Both the position numbers and the translations under genes were made by a program. From Vandiemenella viatica (lineage: Eukaryota > Arthropoda > Insecta > Orthoptera > Morabidae), in the NCBI GenBank assembly GCA_031002005.1, contig JARYHS010008074.1, forward strand, positions 268,027,930 to 268,091,929: a stretch of DNA of 64,000 bases. The letters run 5' to 3'. This document shows, in pieces, positions 22,343 through 34,499 of this stretch (its first letter is position 1; every line of letters starts with the position of its first letter). The notes under the pieces are model-generated. The model was not told the origin of the DNA and did no database searches. It worked only from the letters and a program-made list of their open reading frames with translations.

Positions 22343-23048
22343 TGTAATGCCTACTCGCGCTATTCGTGTTTGTATAGTTAAAAGTTCGTTGAAGCAATTG
22401 TGCAGCTACACTTCCTAACATGATTTTTCTTTTTTAGCTTTCTTCCACCACTAATTACTCTTTTAATTAAAGGTTCATTTTGCCGTGCTGTCGCCAGTCT
22501 TTCGGCTATGCTAATTGGTTAATTAAAGTCACAGAAGAAATAACACATATGCGTACTAGTTTTTGTAGATTTATTCCTCTGAGACTACACAGTCCACAAA
22601 CATGCCACCAGACAAAAATACTAATGTTTCTTCGTCACCGAAAATAGCAGCTTCAAGTACAGTCAAAACTAAATAAGCAGTGAGCACAATTCTCAAAACT
22701 AATTAACAAACAATCGCCATAGTCCGATTCTGCAGTAGTTTACTAAACACAGTTTATATTGAGTCAGGTCTCTCGGAAGAACCTTCATAGTTCAACATAT
22801 ACTTTAGCACACATCCCACAGTGTTCTTTAGTACGGAACACACGCCATGCGGCCGTACGATGTATTCACGGGATAAAATCACTGCCGCAGCCCTTCCGTT
22901 CCCGCCGTCTGTTCCGTACGCTACCACTGTCAATCACCGACTCCCGACTCACCGCGCTCGGCGCTCGCCCACCGCCAAAGACCTTACATACCTCTCAGAT
23001 TACACTATCCACTCCAAATATAACCGTAACGTTCATGGTTACGTTACA
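22343..23048 (-). repeat. 3' LTR of the 6.1-kb element
   Basis: Same length (706 bp) as the other LTR and about 98% identical by eye; substitutions only, no gaps seen. The target duplication ACAT lies directly outside it. Confidence 0.9.
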
Positions 23049-23056
23049 CCCCCACC
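23049..23056 (-). promoter_or_regulatory. Polypurine tract of the 6.1-kb element
   Basis: The minus strand reads GGTGGGGG directly before the 3' LTR. This is where plus-strand DNA synthesis would be primed. Confidence 0.7.
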
Positions 23057-23751
23057 GTTACAATGTGGCAAAAGTCGGCATTGACAAAGCACCGACTTTT
23101 GTCATCACAAACCACACTTGTTCACATATACATAGAAACATTTTACAAAAAAAAATACAAGATTAAATGTTTACCAAACATAAAGGGAAGTCTGGGTGGC
23201 TGCTTGCTTATCCTTAAACTAACATAATTAAATACATATTAAGTAAACAAGAAATTACAAATTGAATTACAATATACTTTTTTTTCCTTTTGATGTATTA
23301 CTCATGCACCGAATCGTGTCTGGATTACCTCGGAAGTACACTGACAGTGTGCACCATTCACTGTCAATTGTACACCCACACTGATCACTTCACCCACGGA
23401 AAGACGCAAATTGACATTACGCTGTGCCACACTTAAATCATCTTAACACTTTAATGAAAAGGGAAAACCGCACTTCTAAGTACATTGTCCAGCCTCGGGG
23501 CCAAAATTACTGGGAAACACAAACCAGCAAGAATGCCTTCCGCAACTGTGTATTAATACTACGTGGGTCACCAATCTGTACCTAACTACCAAAAGTCCTT
23601 TCCCCACTAACTTATTGACACAGCCTCTTACACATTCTAATGGCGACTGCGATTGATTGTTACAAGAAACTACTGAAAACTTACTTAAATCATGGCAACG
23701 CTTAATGCTTGGAGGTGCGGTAGATGTGACAATGCTGTGAGGTGGGCCCCT

Positions 23752-23985
23752 CTATCCGGTGCCTGACACCGCACCGACACTCCCCTCCTCACCAAAATAT
23801 TTGTAAGGTTTCAAAGAAATGACATTGAAAATCCCGGCAACTTCTCTCCCATCGGCATATTCTAATTTGTAAGCATTATCCCTCAAACAGGCTTTGACCC
23901 TATAGGGACCTTCGTACAAAACTTTAAACTTTCGTATCTCCTTCTTTACTTGTAACAAAAACGGTGATACCCTAACCCAAAACAA
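23752..23985 (-). pseudogene. Integrase C-terminus (GPY/F region) of the 6.1-kb element
   Basis: Seventy-seven residues with FKVLYEGPYRVKACLRDNAY and ISLKPYKYFGEEG. A GPY/F-containing module at the very end of integrase is characteristic of many Ty3-type elements. It shows that the parent element carried pol, and it fixes one edge of the deletion between about 24,000 and 24,245. The rest of integrase is missing. Confidence 0.75.
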
Positions 23986-24244
23986 ACAGTGTGCGGGAAG
24001 CTAATCTGCGTACAACCACAAAAGACATTTGATACAACAACTGTACAATACCATAGAAGAAATAATTGTGATGACCAAACAACCTGAAAACCTAAACCTA
24101 CCATAACGCTAAGGCATTTATGCATGGATGTTTCCATCATGCGTAGTGAGGCAACTGAAGACTGTATCTCACCCTCTCTACCTAATGTACCTACTTCTTT
24201 TTCTTTACAATATTCCTTCCTTCACCAAACAGCATTAAACCCCG

Positions 24245-25024
24245 CTACTTCTTACGCTTCTTCCAACTCTCTTCTCTTCCTCCTCCTTTCTTCTTATTTA
24301 AATTCTTTGCTTCATCATATAACCGTAACTTCTTCCTGTGCCTCTTCCAACTTTCTTCTCTCAGCAAATACCATTCTTCTGGCTTCACATAGTATCCTCT
24401 ATTCTGCCTAGTCTCTTTCTTCCCATTAATTACCTTCTGTTTTGTGTCTTTACATAATTGATAGTTCTCATTTACCATCATACAATGTTTCACTTCGAGA
24501 TTCCCTTCTGGCAAAGTTTCAGGCCTCACTGTTTCTGTCTCCTGAAGTGTTTCTTTCACCTCAAGGACTGCTTCTCGCTGTTTTCCATCTTCTTCTACTG
24601 ACCTTATTTCTTCTTTTACTACAGTATCTGTCTTAACAATTTTGTCGTCAGTCACACAAGCCTTCTACTGCTCATCTGGCTCACAAACATCATTTTTATT
24701 CACAGTTTCTCTTCCATTTGATCTATAAGTTAGTTCTGAAAATATCTTTGCCTTTTCTTGTCCGAACCACCTTATCTCCTTCCAACTTGACCACTCTTCT
24801 GACGAGTCATCACTCTCCTCCTCAGGAATGCGCGCTTTAGCGATGAATAGGTTAGCATAATCTCCGACATTCGTCCAGATCACTCTTTCCTCTCCTTGAT
24901 TGTTTGTAATTGGTTCATTAGAAATCTCATCTTCATCTCGCCCCTTCGTATTGTCTTCTGGTTCTTCCTTTGATAGCCTCGTATCATCTCCTGTCCCCGC
25001 CGAGGCTGTAGCAGTGACAGACAC
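24245..25024 (-). pseudogene. Charged region downstream of gag, unrecognised
   Basis: Two frames (25,024-24,665 and 24,655-24,245) rich in Glu, Lys and Arg, for example PEEESDDSSEEWSSWKEIRW and a C-terminal lysine run (LNKKKGGGREESWKKRKK). No protease, RT or integrase motif is seen. It may be the C-terminal part of gag-pol left by the pol deletion, or a lineage-specific region of the parent element. The two frames are separated by a stop with only a few codons between, so they probably belonged to one frame. Confidence 0.45.
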
Positions 25025-25083
25025 TAGTTTACCTGTGGCTCACTCTCCACAACGGCCACCTGCACCTGATTTACAGACTCTTC

Positions 25084-26790
25084 TCAGGACCGATCATCTC
25101 CCGTTGGTCCTTGATATCCACCTCTAAATCCTCCTCCCCCTGTTCCACGACCACGTCCAAATCCTCCTCTTTGCCCGCGGTTATTGTAGCCGCCTCGATT
25201 CCTGTTATCAAAATGATTGTAGCTCTCCTGCTGCTGATGTGAATTACTTCTGTCCCCTTCCGATTGCGATTTCTCCGCGTAATGTGTGGGTGTCTTCACC
25301 CTATATTCTTTTGCTCTTATACTTTTCTCTTGTTCGTCCAGCCGACCCAACATCTTTACCGCCTCGTCAATGGTACATATATTGTGACTGACAAATACAA
25401 GCTGTGTCGATTTGGGCAAACGCGCACTAATCACCCGCACATATTCCCCTTCACTAAATGGTGAACTTAAATGTTTACAAGAATTAACACACTTCAAGAA
25501 AAAATTTTGCTGAGTGCCACCACCCGGCGAGTATGGTTTTCCCATCATTAAATTCCACCGAACAGCAATTTGCTGGTCGATGGACCAGAAATTTTCCAAA
25601 AAAAGCTGACTTAAACTCCTCAAACGTCTCGCAATTATCTGCAAACCGTTCTCCCCACATTCGGGCATTCCCCTTGATATGTTTACTGAACATTTCTATC
25701 TTCTTTCTTTCTACGGCCCTACAGAACGGCCCAAAATTTTCAAACTTCTTCACAAAATCAAATGGGTGTATCCCCCCATTATCACAAAAGTCCTCCCAGT
25801 CCACTTTCTCTTCTACCATGCACGCAGTGAGCGCATTCACATTTGGCAAGATTTGACATTTGGCAACCTCTTCTCGCACCACTTCCGGAACTCGAACCTT
25901 AGACTTCTTTCAACTTACTTCTCTTGTAACTGTAACTTTTCATTCACCCATACTGCAGTGGAACCCCTGACTTTTTCCACGTGACACGACAATTTTTCCA
26001 CGCCTATTGTTAATTGGTCAACGTCTTCTTTCACTACTGTGTATTTTTTGGCAAGGTTCTCTCCTAAAATCTCCACTTTCGACAATCTTTCATCATGGCT
26101 GTCTTCTATAAGCTCGACTGTTTTCTTTAGGGATTCCATATTTTGGTGCAAAACACTAGTTACCTGTTCGCAATCTAAACGATACTGAGTCAACTTACAA
26201 GATATTTCAGCAGTTTGTTGTGTACAAAGTTCCCTATATTGGGTCAATTCTTCCCTAAACTGCCCTAGTTGCGATTCAAAAGCACCCCGAAGACATTCGA
26301 TACTCTCCTTATTTTCATTTAATTTGGATGCAAGTGATTCATTTAATCTGGATTCAAGTGAAATACTATTTTTATTTAATTTGGATTCAAGTGATTCATT
26401 TAATCTGGATTCAAGTGAAATACTATTTTTATTTAATTTGGATTCAAGTGATTCATTTAATTTGGATTCAAGTGAAATACTATTTTCATTTAATTTGGAT
26501 TCAAGTGAAATCTTGTTTTCATTGAATTTAGCTTCAAGAAGGGACTGAATTGACATGACGAATTGTCCCTGGAAAGCACAAAACATTTCCGACATGGACG
26601 CCTCATTACTTTCCCTAACCACTTCTCTTGACTTGTCAACTTCTGATTCACTAGCAAAACTCCTCATCGACTGTAAATGATTAGACACAGTAAGGGAGGA
26701 CTGATTAATGTCTACGCTGGGTGCGTCACCAAAGGACTCACCTCCCAGCACCACCCCTCCATTCACACCACCCTCTACCTCAGATGCCAT
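25084..26790 (-). pseudogene. gag of the 6.1-kb LTR element, in three frames
   Basis: Starts MASEVEGGVNGG at 26,790, after a leader of about 930 bp. The first frame (26,790-25,915, 291 residues) is largely predicted coiled coil and contains a 19-residue repeat based on ISLESKLNESLESKLNKN. The second frame (25,882-25,484) holds a capsid-like region (WEDFCDNGGIHPFDFVKKFE, GNARMWGERF). The third (25,668-25,084) completes it (LSSPFSEGEYVRVISARLP) and ends in a glycine/arginine-rich tail (RGGYNNRGQRGGFGRGRG), which would bind RNA in place of a zinc knuckle. Two frameshifts break it. Gag would form the particle that packages element RNA. Confidence 0.75.
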
Positions 26791-27718
26791 ATTACGAAAT
26801 TATTTCACACAATAAATTCAATCTTCCGTTGTAGAAAAGACAAGAAGTAACCAACGCCGTCAATCCAGCAAACAGAATACACCAGTATACATTAGCACAG
26901 AAAAAAGGTAAAATACTGTTTCCAAATTTCTTAACTTAACTACCAAACAAGATATACACCATGTCATAAAATACACTTTCAATTGAATACATACACTACT
27001 ATCAATGACCAAAAAAAATTACGGAAACTCTACAGAAATCTCTATATATGAAATCAAAACTCTTGAAGCAAACCCGTTCACCTATAGCTGGCGTATATCT
27101 GGTTTGTTATTACTTCCACATTAAATATCCTTTTTTTTCCGATTCCAATTAACAGCAAAATAATTTATTTTCCCTCCCCCCCCCTTGAAAAATAATTTGC
27201 TAAGCAAATCTACCACAGTTGTCCGGCATTTCAACTTTAATAAGTTAACAAAAGAAAAGGAAAAAACCTCTGTGTTACTCAATATGCAAAATAATAATAA
27301 TTATTTTTTTTCCTTAAAAAAATCGCGAATTATTCGTGCCGGTTTGTGCTTTTACAAAGACTGAAAAATAAATCTTGCACTTCCCTTTCGAAGACTCACA
27401 TCTGCTTCCGCTCCGCTGTCGACGGCAATGACGCCGCACCGCTTCTGCGTGCCCGCGTTGTTCCGCTGTCACCTCGCTTCGATGTACCGCGTTGCCCCCA
27501 GTGAGGAGTTGTTGTTGCCTGGGCAATGCTCCCTGTCAGACTGCGTTGCTCGGTTCCAATCGTGAAAGCTCGGGTCCTCTCGTTTATTACATTGTCGTGC
27601 ACTCGAAGTAACTGTACCATCGCCGATTTTTGTCTTCCCGCGCTACTCACTGCTTATTATTTCCAGCACTTTTTTATATTAATCACTGTCCGTCCTCAAC
27701 AATTTTAACTGCAACTTG

Positions 27719-27736
27719 TCCTGTCACGTTGAGCCA
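27719..27736 (-). promoter_or_regulatory. Primer-binding site of the 6.1-kb element
   Basis: Immediately inside the 5' LTR the minus strand reads TGGCTCAACGTGACAGG. It starts with TGG, complementary to the CCA end of a tRNA, as expected for priming of minus-strand DNA. I do not assign the tRNA. Confidence 0.75.
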
Positions 27737-28442
27737 TGTAACGCCTACTCGCGCTATTCGTGTTTGTATAGTTAAAAGTTCGTTGAAGCAATTGTGCAGC
27801 TACACTTCCTAACACGATTTTTCTTTTTTAGCTTTCTTCCACCACTAATTACTCTTCTAATTAAAGGTTCGTTTTGCCGTGCAGTAGCCAGTCTTTCGGC
27901 TATGCTAATTGGTTAATTAAAGTCACAGAAGAAATAACACATATGCGTACTAGTTTTTGTAGATTTATTCCTCTGAGACGACACAGTCCACAAGCATGCC
28001 ACCTGACAATAATACTAATGTTTCTTCGTCACCGAAAATAGCAGCTTCAAGTACAGTCAAAACTAAATAAGCAGTGAGCACAATTCTCGAAACTAATTAA
28101 CAAACAATCGCCATAGTCCGATTCTGCAGTAGTTTACTAAACACAGTTTATATTGAGTCAGGTCTCTCGGAAGAACCTTCATAGTTCAACATATACTTTA
28201 GCACACATCCCACAGTGTTCTTTAGTACGGAACACACGCCATGCGGCCGTACGATGTATTCACGGGATAAACACACTGCCGTAGCCCTTCCGTTCCCGCC
28301 GTCTGTTCCGTACGCTACCACTGTCAATCACCGACTCCCGACTCACCGCGCTCGGCGCTCGCCCACCGCCAAAGACCTTACATACCTCTCAGATTACACT
28401 ATCCACTCCAAATATAACCGTAACGTTCATGGTTACGTTACA
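27737..28442 (-). repeat. 5' LTR of the 6.1-kb element
   Basis: Begins and ends with the short inverted repeat TGTAA / TTACA. It contains a GC-rich, CpG-rich block at about 28,290-28,370 that may hold the promoter, since on the minus strand transcription starts in this LTR. Almost identical to 22,343-23,048. Confidence 0.9.
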
Positions 28443-28446
28443 ACAT

Positions 28447-29836
28447 CCCAAAAAATAAAACATTATAAGCAATGTCTGTAAGTATAACATATCATTTCTC
28501 CAAACGAGGTAGCTTAATTACTAAAGAGGAAACAAAGATTCCTAGCAGCATTACACTGCTGTCAAAAAGTCAAAATCTAGAATTAAAAAGTAGGTGCAGC
28601 AAAGTTGTGTAGAACCAGTACACTGCTTAACAACTAAGTAGTGTATATCCTAATTATTTGTATCGTCAGCTCCTAGCTGTATACTATCATAGTATGTCAT
28701 ATGTTCTTTAAAGTAACAATTTGTAAACAAATCAAAACATTATCAATTATTTGGTATCATGTTGCCAGGTATCTGTTAAATTTTGTAACTGTGAAACAAA
28801 ATTTTATTCTTAGAACCACGAGTTAGATTGGATAGAATATTATTGCATTTCATTTTTATAGTTAGTTTCTATGTTTATTCAAGATAGAAAACAGTTTTAC
28901 AGTTGTTAATATTGTATTATCAATTTCATCAGTTTTCGGCATTCGGCTGGAATAGGATTGTGAAAGTTCATATCTAAATTATTTATTTTTGGCCTAATTA
29001 TTAAAGTTAGGATATTTTTCACGATAACTAAAGTTAACATTTACTTTAAGATCTAGTGGTTTGTAAAGTTTCAAGGAGATAGAATTATTTTTATTTTCAA
29101 GGTCAAATTTTATGTCGAAACGTTTTCTGACGTGTAATTTGATATCTGATGAGCCTGCCGGGAACTAGTTAACATCATTGAACTTTAACCTATCCATAGT
29201 TTTTTTTTTTTGGGTTATAAGCAATGTGGCAATCAGGTCATTGTATTTATGCCAGAACTGTAGCATCCATGGTCAGAGCTAAGACAACGTGTTTATGCTC
29301 CACCCCAAGCATAATCTAAGTGCTTACAATGTGTGTACCTACAGTGCATCACCGCACAAAAATCCTCAACCTTAGTTGGTTAAATAAGACAATGTGAAAA
29401 GAAAAAAAAATTACATAATAAAGTTAAATATATAATAAATCTTATTATTAATTTTACAAGTGCTGAAAGCATGTGTAGATCATACAAAATGTCTTCTAAC
29501 TTCTTCAGTGTATGAAACAATAGGGATTGCTTTCCCATAACTTCTGCATGGTACTTAAAATAAACCTTAAGATAATGCTTAACTCCAAATTAGACTTCAA
29601 GTCAATCATCAAAACCAAAAAATTGAAAACTCACATCTGCTTTGATGTCATACCTCTGAGATTCCATCACATGTAACAAATTCAGTCACGCATCTCAATA
29701 GAGCATGTTGATAAACTGTTTCCTATGTTATGTTACTTGTTAAATACATAGTGTAACTAACATCTATGATGCCTTTTTAATATATGAGAAATATGAGAAT
29801 AAATGTCAACCCAATCCTTGTTGGTGAAGCCTAATT
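28447..29836. other. Intron sequence without recognised content
   Basis: AT-rich, no long open frame, no repeat partner found in the window. Confidence 0.35.
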
Positions 29837-29849
29837 TATTTATATATGG

Positions 29850-30046
29850 ATGTAGTCTTCTCGGGAGACTAGCCGAGTAAGTAAGATGGTTCCACATGAT
29901 ATTTCGGCGATCTAAGACTCCATCGCCATCTTCACCAGAAGAGTCTCAGATCGCCGAAATATCGTGTGGAAACATCTTACTTACTCGGCTAGTCTCCCCA
30001 GAAGACTACATCCATTCTCAACACCGAGAAAGACTTCGTTCCTATA
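29850..30046. mobile_element. Hairpin insertion with 13-bp target duplication
   Basis: Arms 29,848-29,920 and 29,941-30,013 are inverted copies with only a few mismatches and a 20-base loop. TATTTATATATGG at 29,837-29,849 recurs at 30,047-30,059, so the hairpin plus about 30 further bases arrived as one insertion. A 13-bp duplication fits retrotransposon-type integration rather than a cut-and-paste element. The minus strand of the loop region reads TCTGGTGAAGATGGCGATGG and ends ATCGCCGAAAT, echoing the stem-loop at 54,742. Confidence 0.75.
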
Positions 30047-30971
30047 TATTTATATATGGTGTGTCATGCTGGAACTTTTCGCCAGTCATGCACCAAGTAT
30101 GAGGTCGCCCTGTGTTGTTACCGTAATGTTGTTATGTAATATTTTGTGGTCATCCCCTTTTGGGTGATGCCAAATTGGTGGAAATGCAAATAATCATAAA
30201 GGGATCGTAGGTATACTTTTGCTATGTGTTTCCTGGCCCTGAAAAAATAATGCAGCATTCCCCTAAAATATGGTACATCTTTCTGCCACCCTCCCCCATA
30301 AACATAGAAAAACAAGTTAAATCTTCACACCTATCTCAACAAGAGCATCTACTTCCTCTTTTGTGCAAATAACTTCCCCTCTTTGATACTCTATCTCTAC
30401 TTCTATCAGTCCCATCCCTGGTGTATTAGAAATCTCCTCAGATCCAAGCTGGTGTATGATTTCCCAAGGTAGATGGTAACTTATTATCATACAGTACTCA
30501 ATGAAAAAGAAAAGTATCAGTAAAACTTCATGCCTCAATGCAGCTTCAAAAAATAACTTCGCTGAGTAACTGACTCAGACAAACCAATACCTAATAACCA
30601 AATACGACAAAATTGGAAAATATTTATAAAAAAATTCAGTTGACTTATTGATCCATAAAGGGTAGATTACTTGTGTTGGCACCTTTAAGTCAGGTGTAGT
30701 TATTTTAAGCTTTAAGACATTCCTCCTCTCTGCAAAGAGTGTCTTTCTGTTTGGTGGTAAGGGGTTCAACTCATTTTTTATTTTAGTTCCCCTCCCAAAG
30801 CATTCATAAATCGAAATAGTTTTCTTCCTCCTTACCTTCCTGTGTTGGTCACTCATAGGTAAGGTGGTCTGATAAAGATGAACACTGGCTCCTGCCATAG
30901 TACTGTTTTCAGAAAAATGTATGAAATTCACTGCATATTGTTCACTGAGTGGCGTACCACTTCAACAGTTT

Positions 30972-32462
30972 CTAGCCCAGTAGGGTCTGCTTTCCCAAAT
31001 GTGGAAAGAAATGCAAAACAAAGCCATCTGTTGCCTTGAAAACATTGAAATAAAATTGTCTGGGAATGGCATGCAAAGGCAAATTTCTATTTGTGTCCCC
31101 TGGGAACATTTTAGTTTTTAATTTAATATTCAACTTCTCAACGTAAGTTGGCTTTGTACAAGTTGTTTTAATGCATAATGTCTCCAGGAGCATCTAGTGA
31201 GTAAACAGTATAGTCTGTAATATCAGCTGAGGGAACAGCTGTGGTATGTGCTACCACATCAGTAGGAAAATCAGTCATCTGTGCTGTATCATTTGTGCCG
31301 GTGAGATCAGCTGATTGTATTGTTTGCTGAAACTCAAAATGACTATGGGATAAAGTCTCAGTTGCCCCTATAGATGTAGAAAAATTTCCAGATTTCTCAA
31401 AAATGTGAGTAATTACTTGGGCTTCCCGATACTGACCTAACACCTCTGTGTCTGTGCCATGTTCCACTTCAGGTATATCCTGCATATCACTTTCAATAAG
31501 TGGATGTGAATAGTCTGCTCAGAATCAGCTGATGATTGTTGGTATACAGGGGCTACAGTGAGATCAGCTGATTCAGCTAAAGGATGAGATAGAGAAGTAG
31601 CAACTGTAATCAGAGTGTTAACAGCTATTTTTACTTGCTGAAATGGTAACTTGGGTATCTACTTGTAGTTCTGAAAAATTATCTGTATTAAAGGCTGGGG
31701 CATATTCTCTAGATTTCTGAACCGTTACTTCAGTTGCAGAATTTATAGGGGTAGTTGTAGCTGGAGAAACTATCATAATTGTTAAGAGTGCTGTAGTATA
31801 GGTTGGTTCTTCCTCTAGGACTGTAGTAGGAACAGATTGCAATGGATGACCACTTTGTAAAATCTTCCCTTGTTTCAGTAAATTACCACAAAAAGATTTA
31901 AAGTGTGACAAAAGATCTGTCTTAGTCTTAATTTCATAGGCTTTAAGTTCTTTGAAAAAGGTTAGTAGCTTGTTAAACTCAATTTTTATTGTCTGAGAAA
32001 TCTTATCAAATTCTAATGCAAATGGATGTTGTGCCATATCCGTCACCTGAGTTGTCCCCTCCCTATATAAGCAAAATTCTTGATCAAACTTAGCTTTAAT
32101 TCCTGAAGGTGTGATAGTAACTTTGTTGGAAAGTTGAATATCACTATCAATATCTTTAGAGGAGGAAGAAAGTCTATCAGCAATCTCAGATAAAATAGCA
32201 TTCCTATCTGACTTGGACTGGATGCTTCTCTGTAAGCATCATTCTGCAAAAAGGGTTGAATCCTTGGTTGTTTGAATATTATTACTAACCATGTTCTAAG
32301 CAAATTCACATTGTATATTCATTCTCATTTGAAAGCATTTAATGGAAAGGTTCACCACTAAAGTTGGTGAAAAGAATGATTTCCGATCCTGCAGATCATC
32401 CTCAACCAAATGTAAATCTCGACACAATTTGTCGACATCAATCTCCGAAACATATAACTCCA
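30972..32462 (-). pseudogene. Unidentified coding relic, possibly gag-like
   Basis: Minus-strand frames from an ATG at 32,462 (MELYVSEIDVDKLCRDLHLV) run with few breaks to about 31,000. The middle (32,046-31,618, 142 residues) has a helical, lysine-rich stretch (FFKELKAYEIKTKTDLLSHF) and a Ser/Thr/Val-rich tail; 31,485-31,168 is also Thr-rich. A later part (31,193-30,972) includes FPGDTNRNLPLHAIPRQFYF. I recognise no domain. An LTR-like end (TGTAAGGGAC at 33,401) lies about 940 bp upstream, the right place for a 5' LTR on the minus strand, so a gag protein of that family is the leading guess. Confidence 0.4.
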
Positions 32463-33400
32463 TGGTGATTCAAAATAATAATTGAAATTACAAAGTAAAA
32501 TGCAACCTTCAATCATCAACTAAATTAAGTTGGTAGGCGTGCTCTACAAGCAAATTTTCTGTGCAATGGCTGACGACAAAATGGCACCGTTGCTTAGCAA
32601 CACAATCATAATATAAAACATGAAAATGGGTCACAGAACATTGAAAAGCAAACAAACAAGTAATAATAATAATAAAAAATACAGAGAATCTTAAAGTTAC
32701 CCTGAAAGAAAAAAATATGTGAAGTCATATGTTCAAGGATAAAAGGTTTTAGTAGGTTGAAACAGTCGTGGCAGTATGTCAGATACTTGAATTGTTTGAG
32801 AAAAAAACCCTATCACAGACTTGCGACAAAAAAACAGACCCTTTGCTGAGAATGTAAACATTAGATCTCACTGAAGTTATCTGAAAAGTAATATGACGTT
32901 TGATCGCAAAGAAGTAAACAACAGATTAGCTGTTGTAAGTAAATTTACACATGCAAATGCACTACAGTTGCCAATAAACATGCTGTCATAAAAAACAATT
33001 AACTAAAGTTCTCGAAGAATAACTGGCAATAAAATGTACTTAACTTTTCAGAAAGCTTCTCGATAAGTGGCGGCGTGTAGTCTGCGCTTGTAGGCTGGAA
33101 CAGCTGTTGAGTCAGAAGGTCAGCTGGTTGCGTTGTGAGTAGATCAGCTGGTGACCAGGACACGCCCCATCATATGTGAAGCAGCAAATTGGTAGGTGTC
33201 CTCCTGGTTGAGAATGTGGTAGATCGGTGTTCAATGTGAGGTGAGTCGTCAGTAGTTGGTGTTGTATCGGCTCATGGTATCATGAAGTGATTGTTGTCTT
33301 TCTTGAAAAGGTTCACTTATTGTTGACGAATATTTCCAGTCGGCCTGATCACCATCTCCATAGTTCATTATCCCATGAACTCGAGCCCTTGAGATCCTCA

Positions 33401-33855
33401 TGTAAGGGACAATTGTTAAAAAAATTTCTCTGGTAAAATTAAACTGAAGACCAAAGGTTGAAGTTTACCAACATAACTAGTTTTGACGAAATTCAAGTAA
33501 CAATTACTTGAAAAAGGCATAGCAGACATCACATTTGCCAAAAGAATGTAAAGTTTATAAAAGTTAGACCATTGGAATACCCCTAAACAAATTTTGAGAC
33601 TTTACATAATGGCTAATTGAAACTATCCTACTTGAACAACGGGCCCCAAGCTGGCTGCCGGAAGGCATAGCAATACCAAGGCTGGTGAGCAGCAGCAACT
33701 CCTAGACTGACAGCTGAACTGCCTCACACCAAAAATCCAAGTTCGACTGACTTGAAGCCCGAGGATAAACCTCCAAGTCACGTGACTCCCAGAATATAGT
33801 GAACATGAATTACCTACTTTAGGGCTCTCAGATTTCAATATGATTTAGAGATGGG
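33401..33855. repeat. LTR-like repeat, family A, second copy
   Basis: Starts TGTAAGGGACAATTG at 33,401. Positions 33,542-33,855 match 16,453-16,757 closely (shared GGAATACCCCTAAACAAATT and CTCCAAGTCACGTGACTCCC). The similarity ends abruptly at 33,855, where Ty3 copy B begins, so one element has truncated the other. Relative to the first copy about 190 bp are missing near the start. Confidence 0.6.
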
Positions 33856-34499
33856 GAACAGAAAAAGAGAATGTCTGAGTTTTTGAAAAGGAAGAGCTGC
33901 TAAGATGGTCGGAATGTTTTAAGTTGTTAAATGAAGAGGAGCTGCAAAATATTACAAGGATGTGTGAATATAATTGTCAAGAGGGAGAGGTACAAGAATT
34001 GGCTAGAATTGACGTGGGGAATCACAACAATCAAGAGAACTATGGTGAAACTGCAGTGGAAGAAATGTTACCAGATGAAGACATGTACGAAACTACGTCA
34101 GTGGATAGTAATGGTACTAATGATAAGGAAGAATAAGGAAGTGAGAAATTTTCAATTGATAAAGATAATAGTAGCAAAGATGAAGATAATTGTGAAGTAG
34201 AAGAAGAAAATGAGATATTACACAATGAGGAAGCAGAAGAAGTTTTTTCTTGGTGAGGAGATACGCTGTTAATTATAAAGAAGAAAGTATGATGCCAGAG
34301 GGGGCAGATGTTCAAGTTTCAATAGAAAGTGGTGATGATATAAGCTTAGTTGTGAGAAACATGGATCCGATGGGATTAATAAATTGTCTGGTCTGGCAGA
34401 AGAAGAAAGAAATATTGGAGGAAACAACAGTAGCCAATGTAGCAGCAGAAAATTAGATTTACAACAATTGTGCCTAAGATATGTGAGTGAGTTATAATT

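Larger units (their letters stand above)
22343..28442 (-). mobile_element. LTR retrotransposon with both LTRs, pol largely deleted
   Basis: Two direct 706-bp LTRs (22,343-23,048; 27,737-28,442) flank 4.7 kb of internal sequence; ACAT at 22,339-22,342 and 28,443-28,446 is the target duplication. Coding is on the minus strand, the same strand as the surrounding ABCC gene. The internal part keeps primer site, gag in three frames, an unrecognised charged region, the end of integrase and a purine tract; protease, RT, RNase H and the integrase core are absent. By my count the LTRs differ at about 14 positions (about 2%), so this is a fairly recent insertion. It could only have moved with enzymes supplied by an intact relative. 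Confidence 0.92.

Noticed and set aside
22759..23166. Open frames inside the LTRs (also at 28,215-28,481)
   Set aside because: They lie in the CpG-rich part of the two LTRs, occur in both copies by duplication, and show no protein similarity.
26324..26548. Repetitive plus-strand frames (DSFNLDSSEILF units)
   Set aside because: Antisense shadow of the gag coiled-coil repeat.
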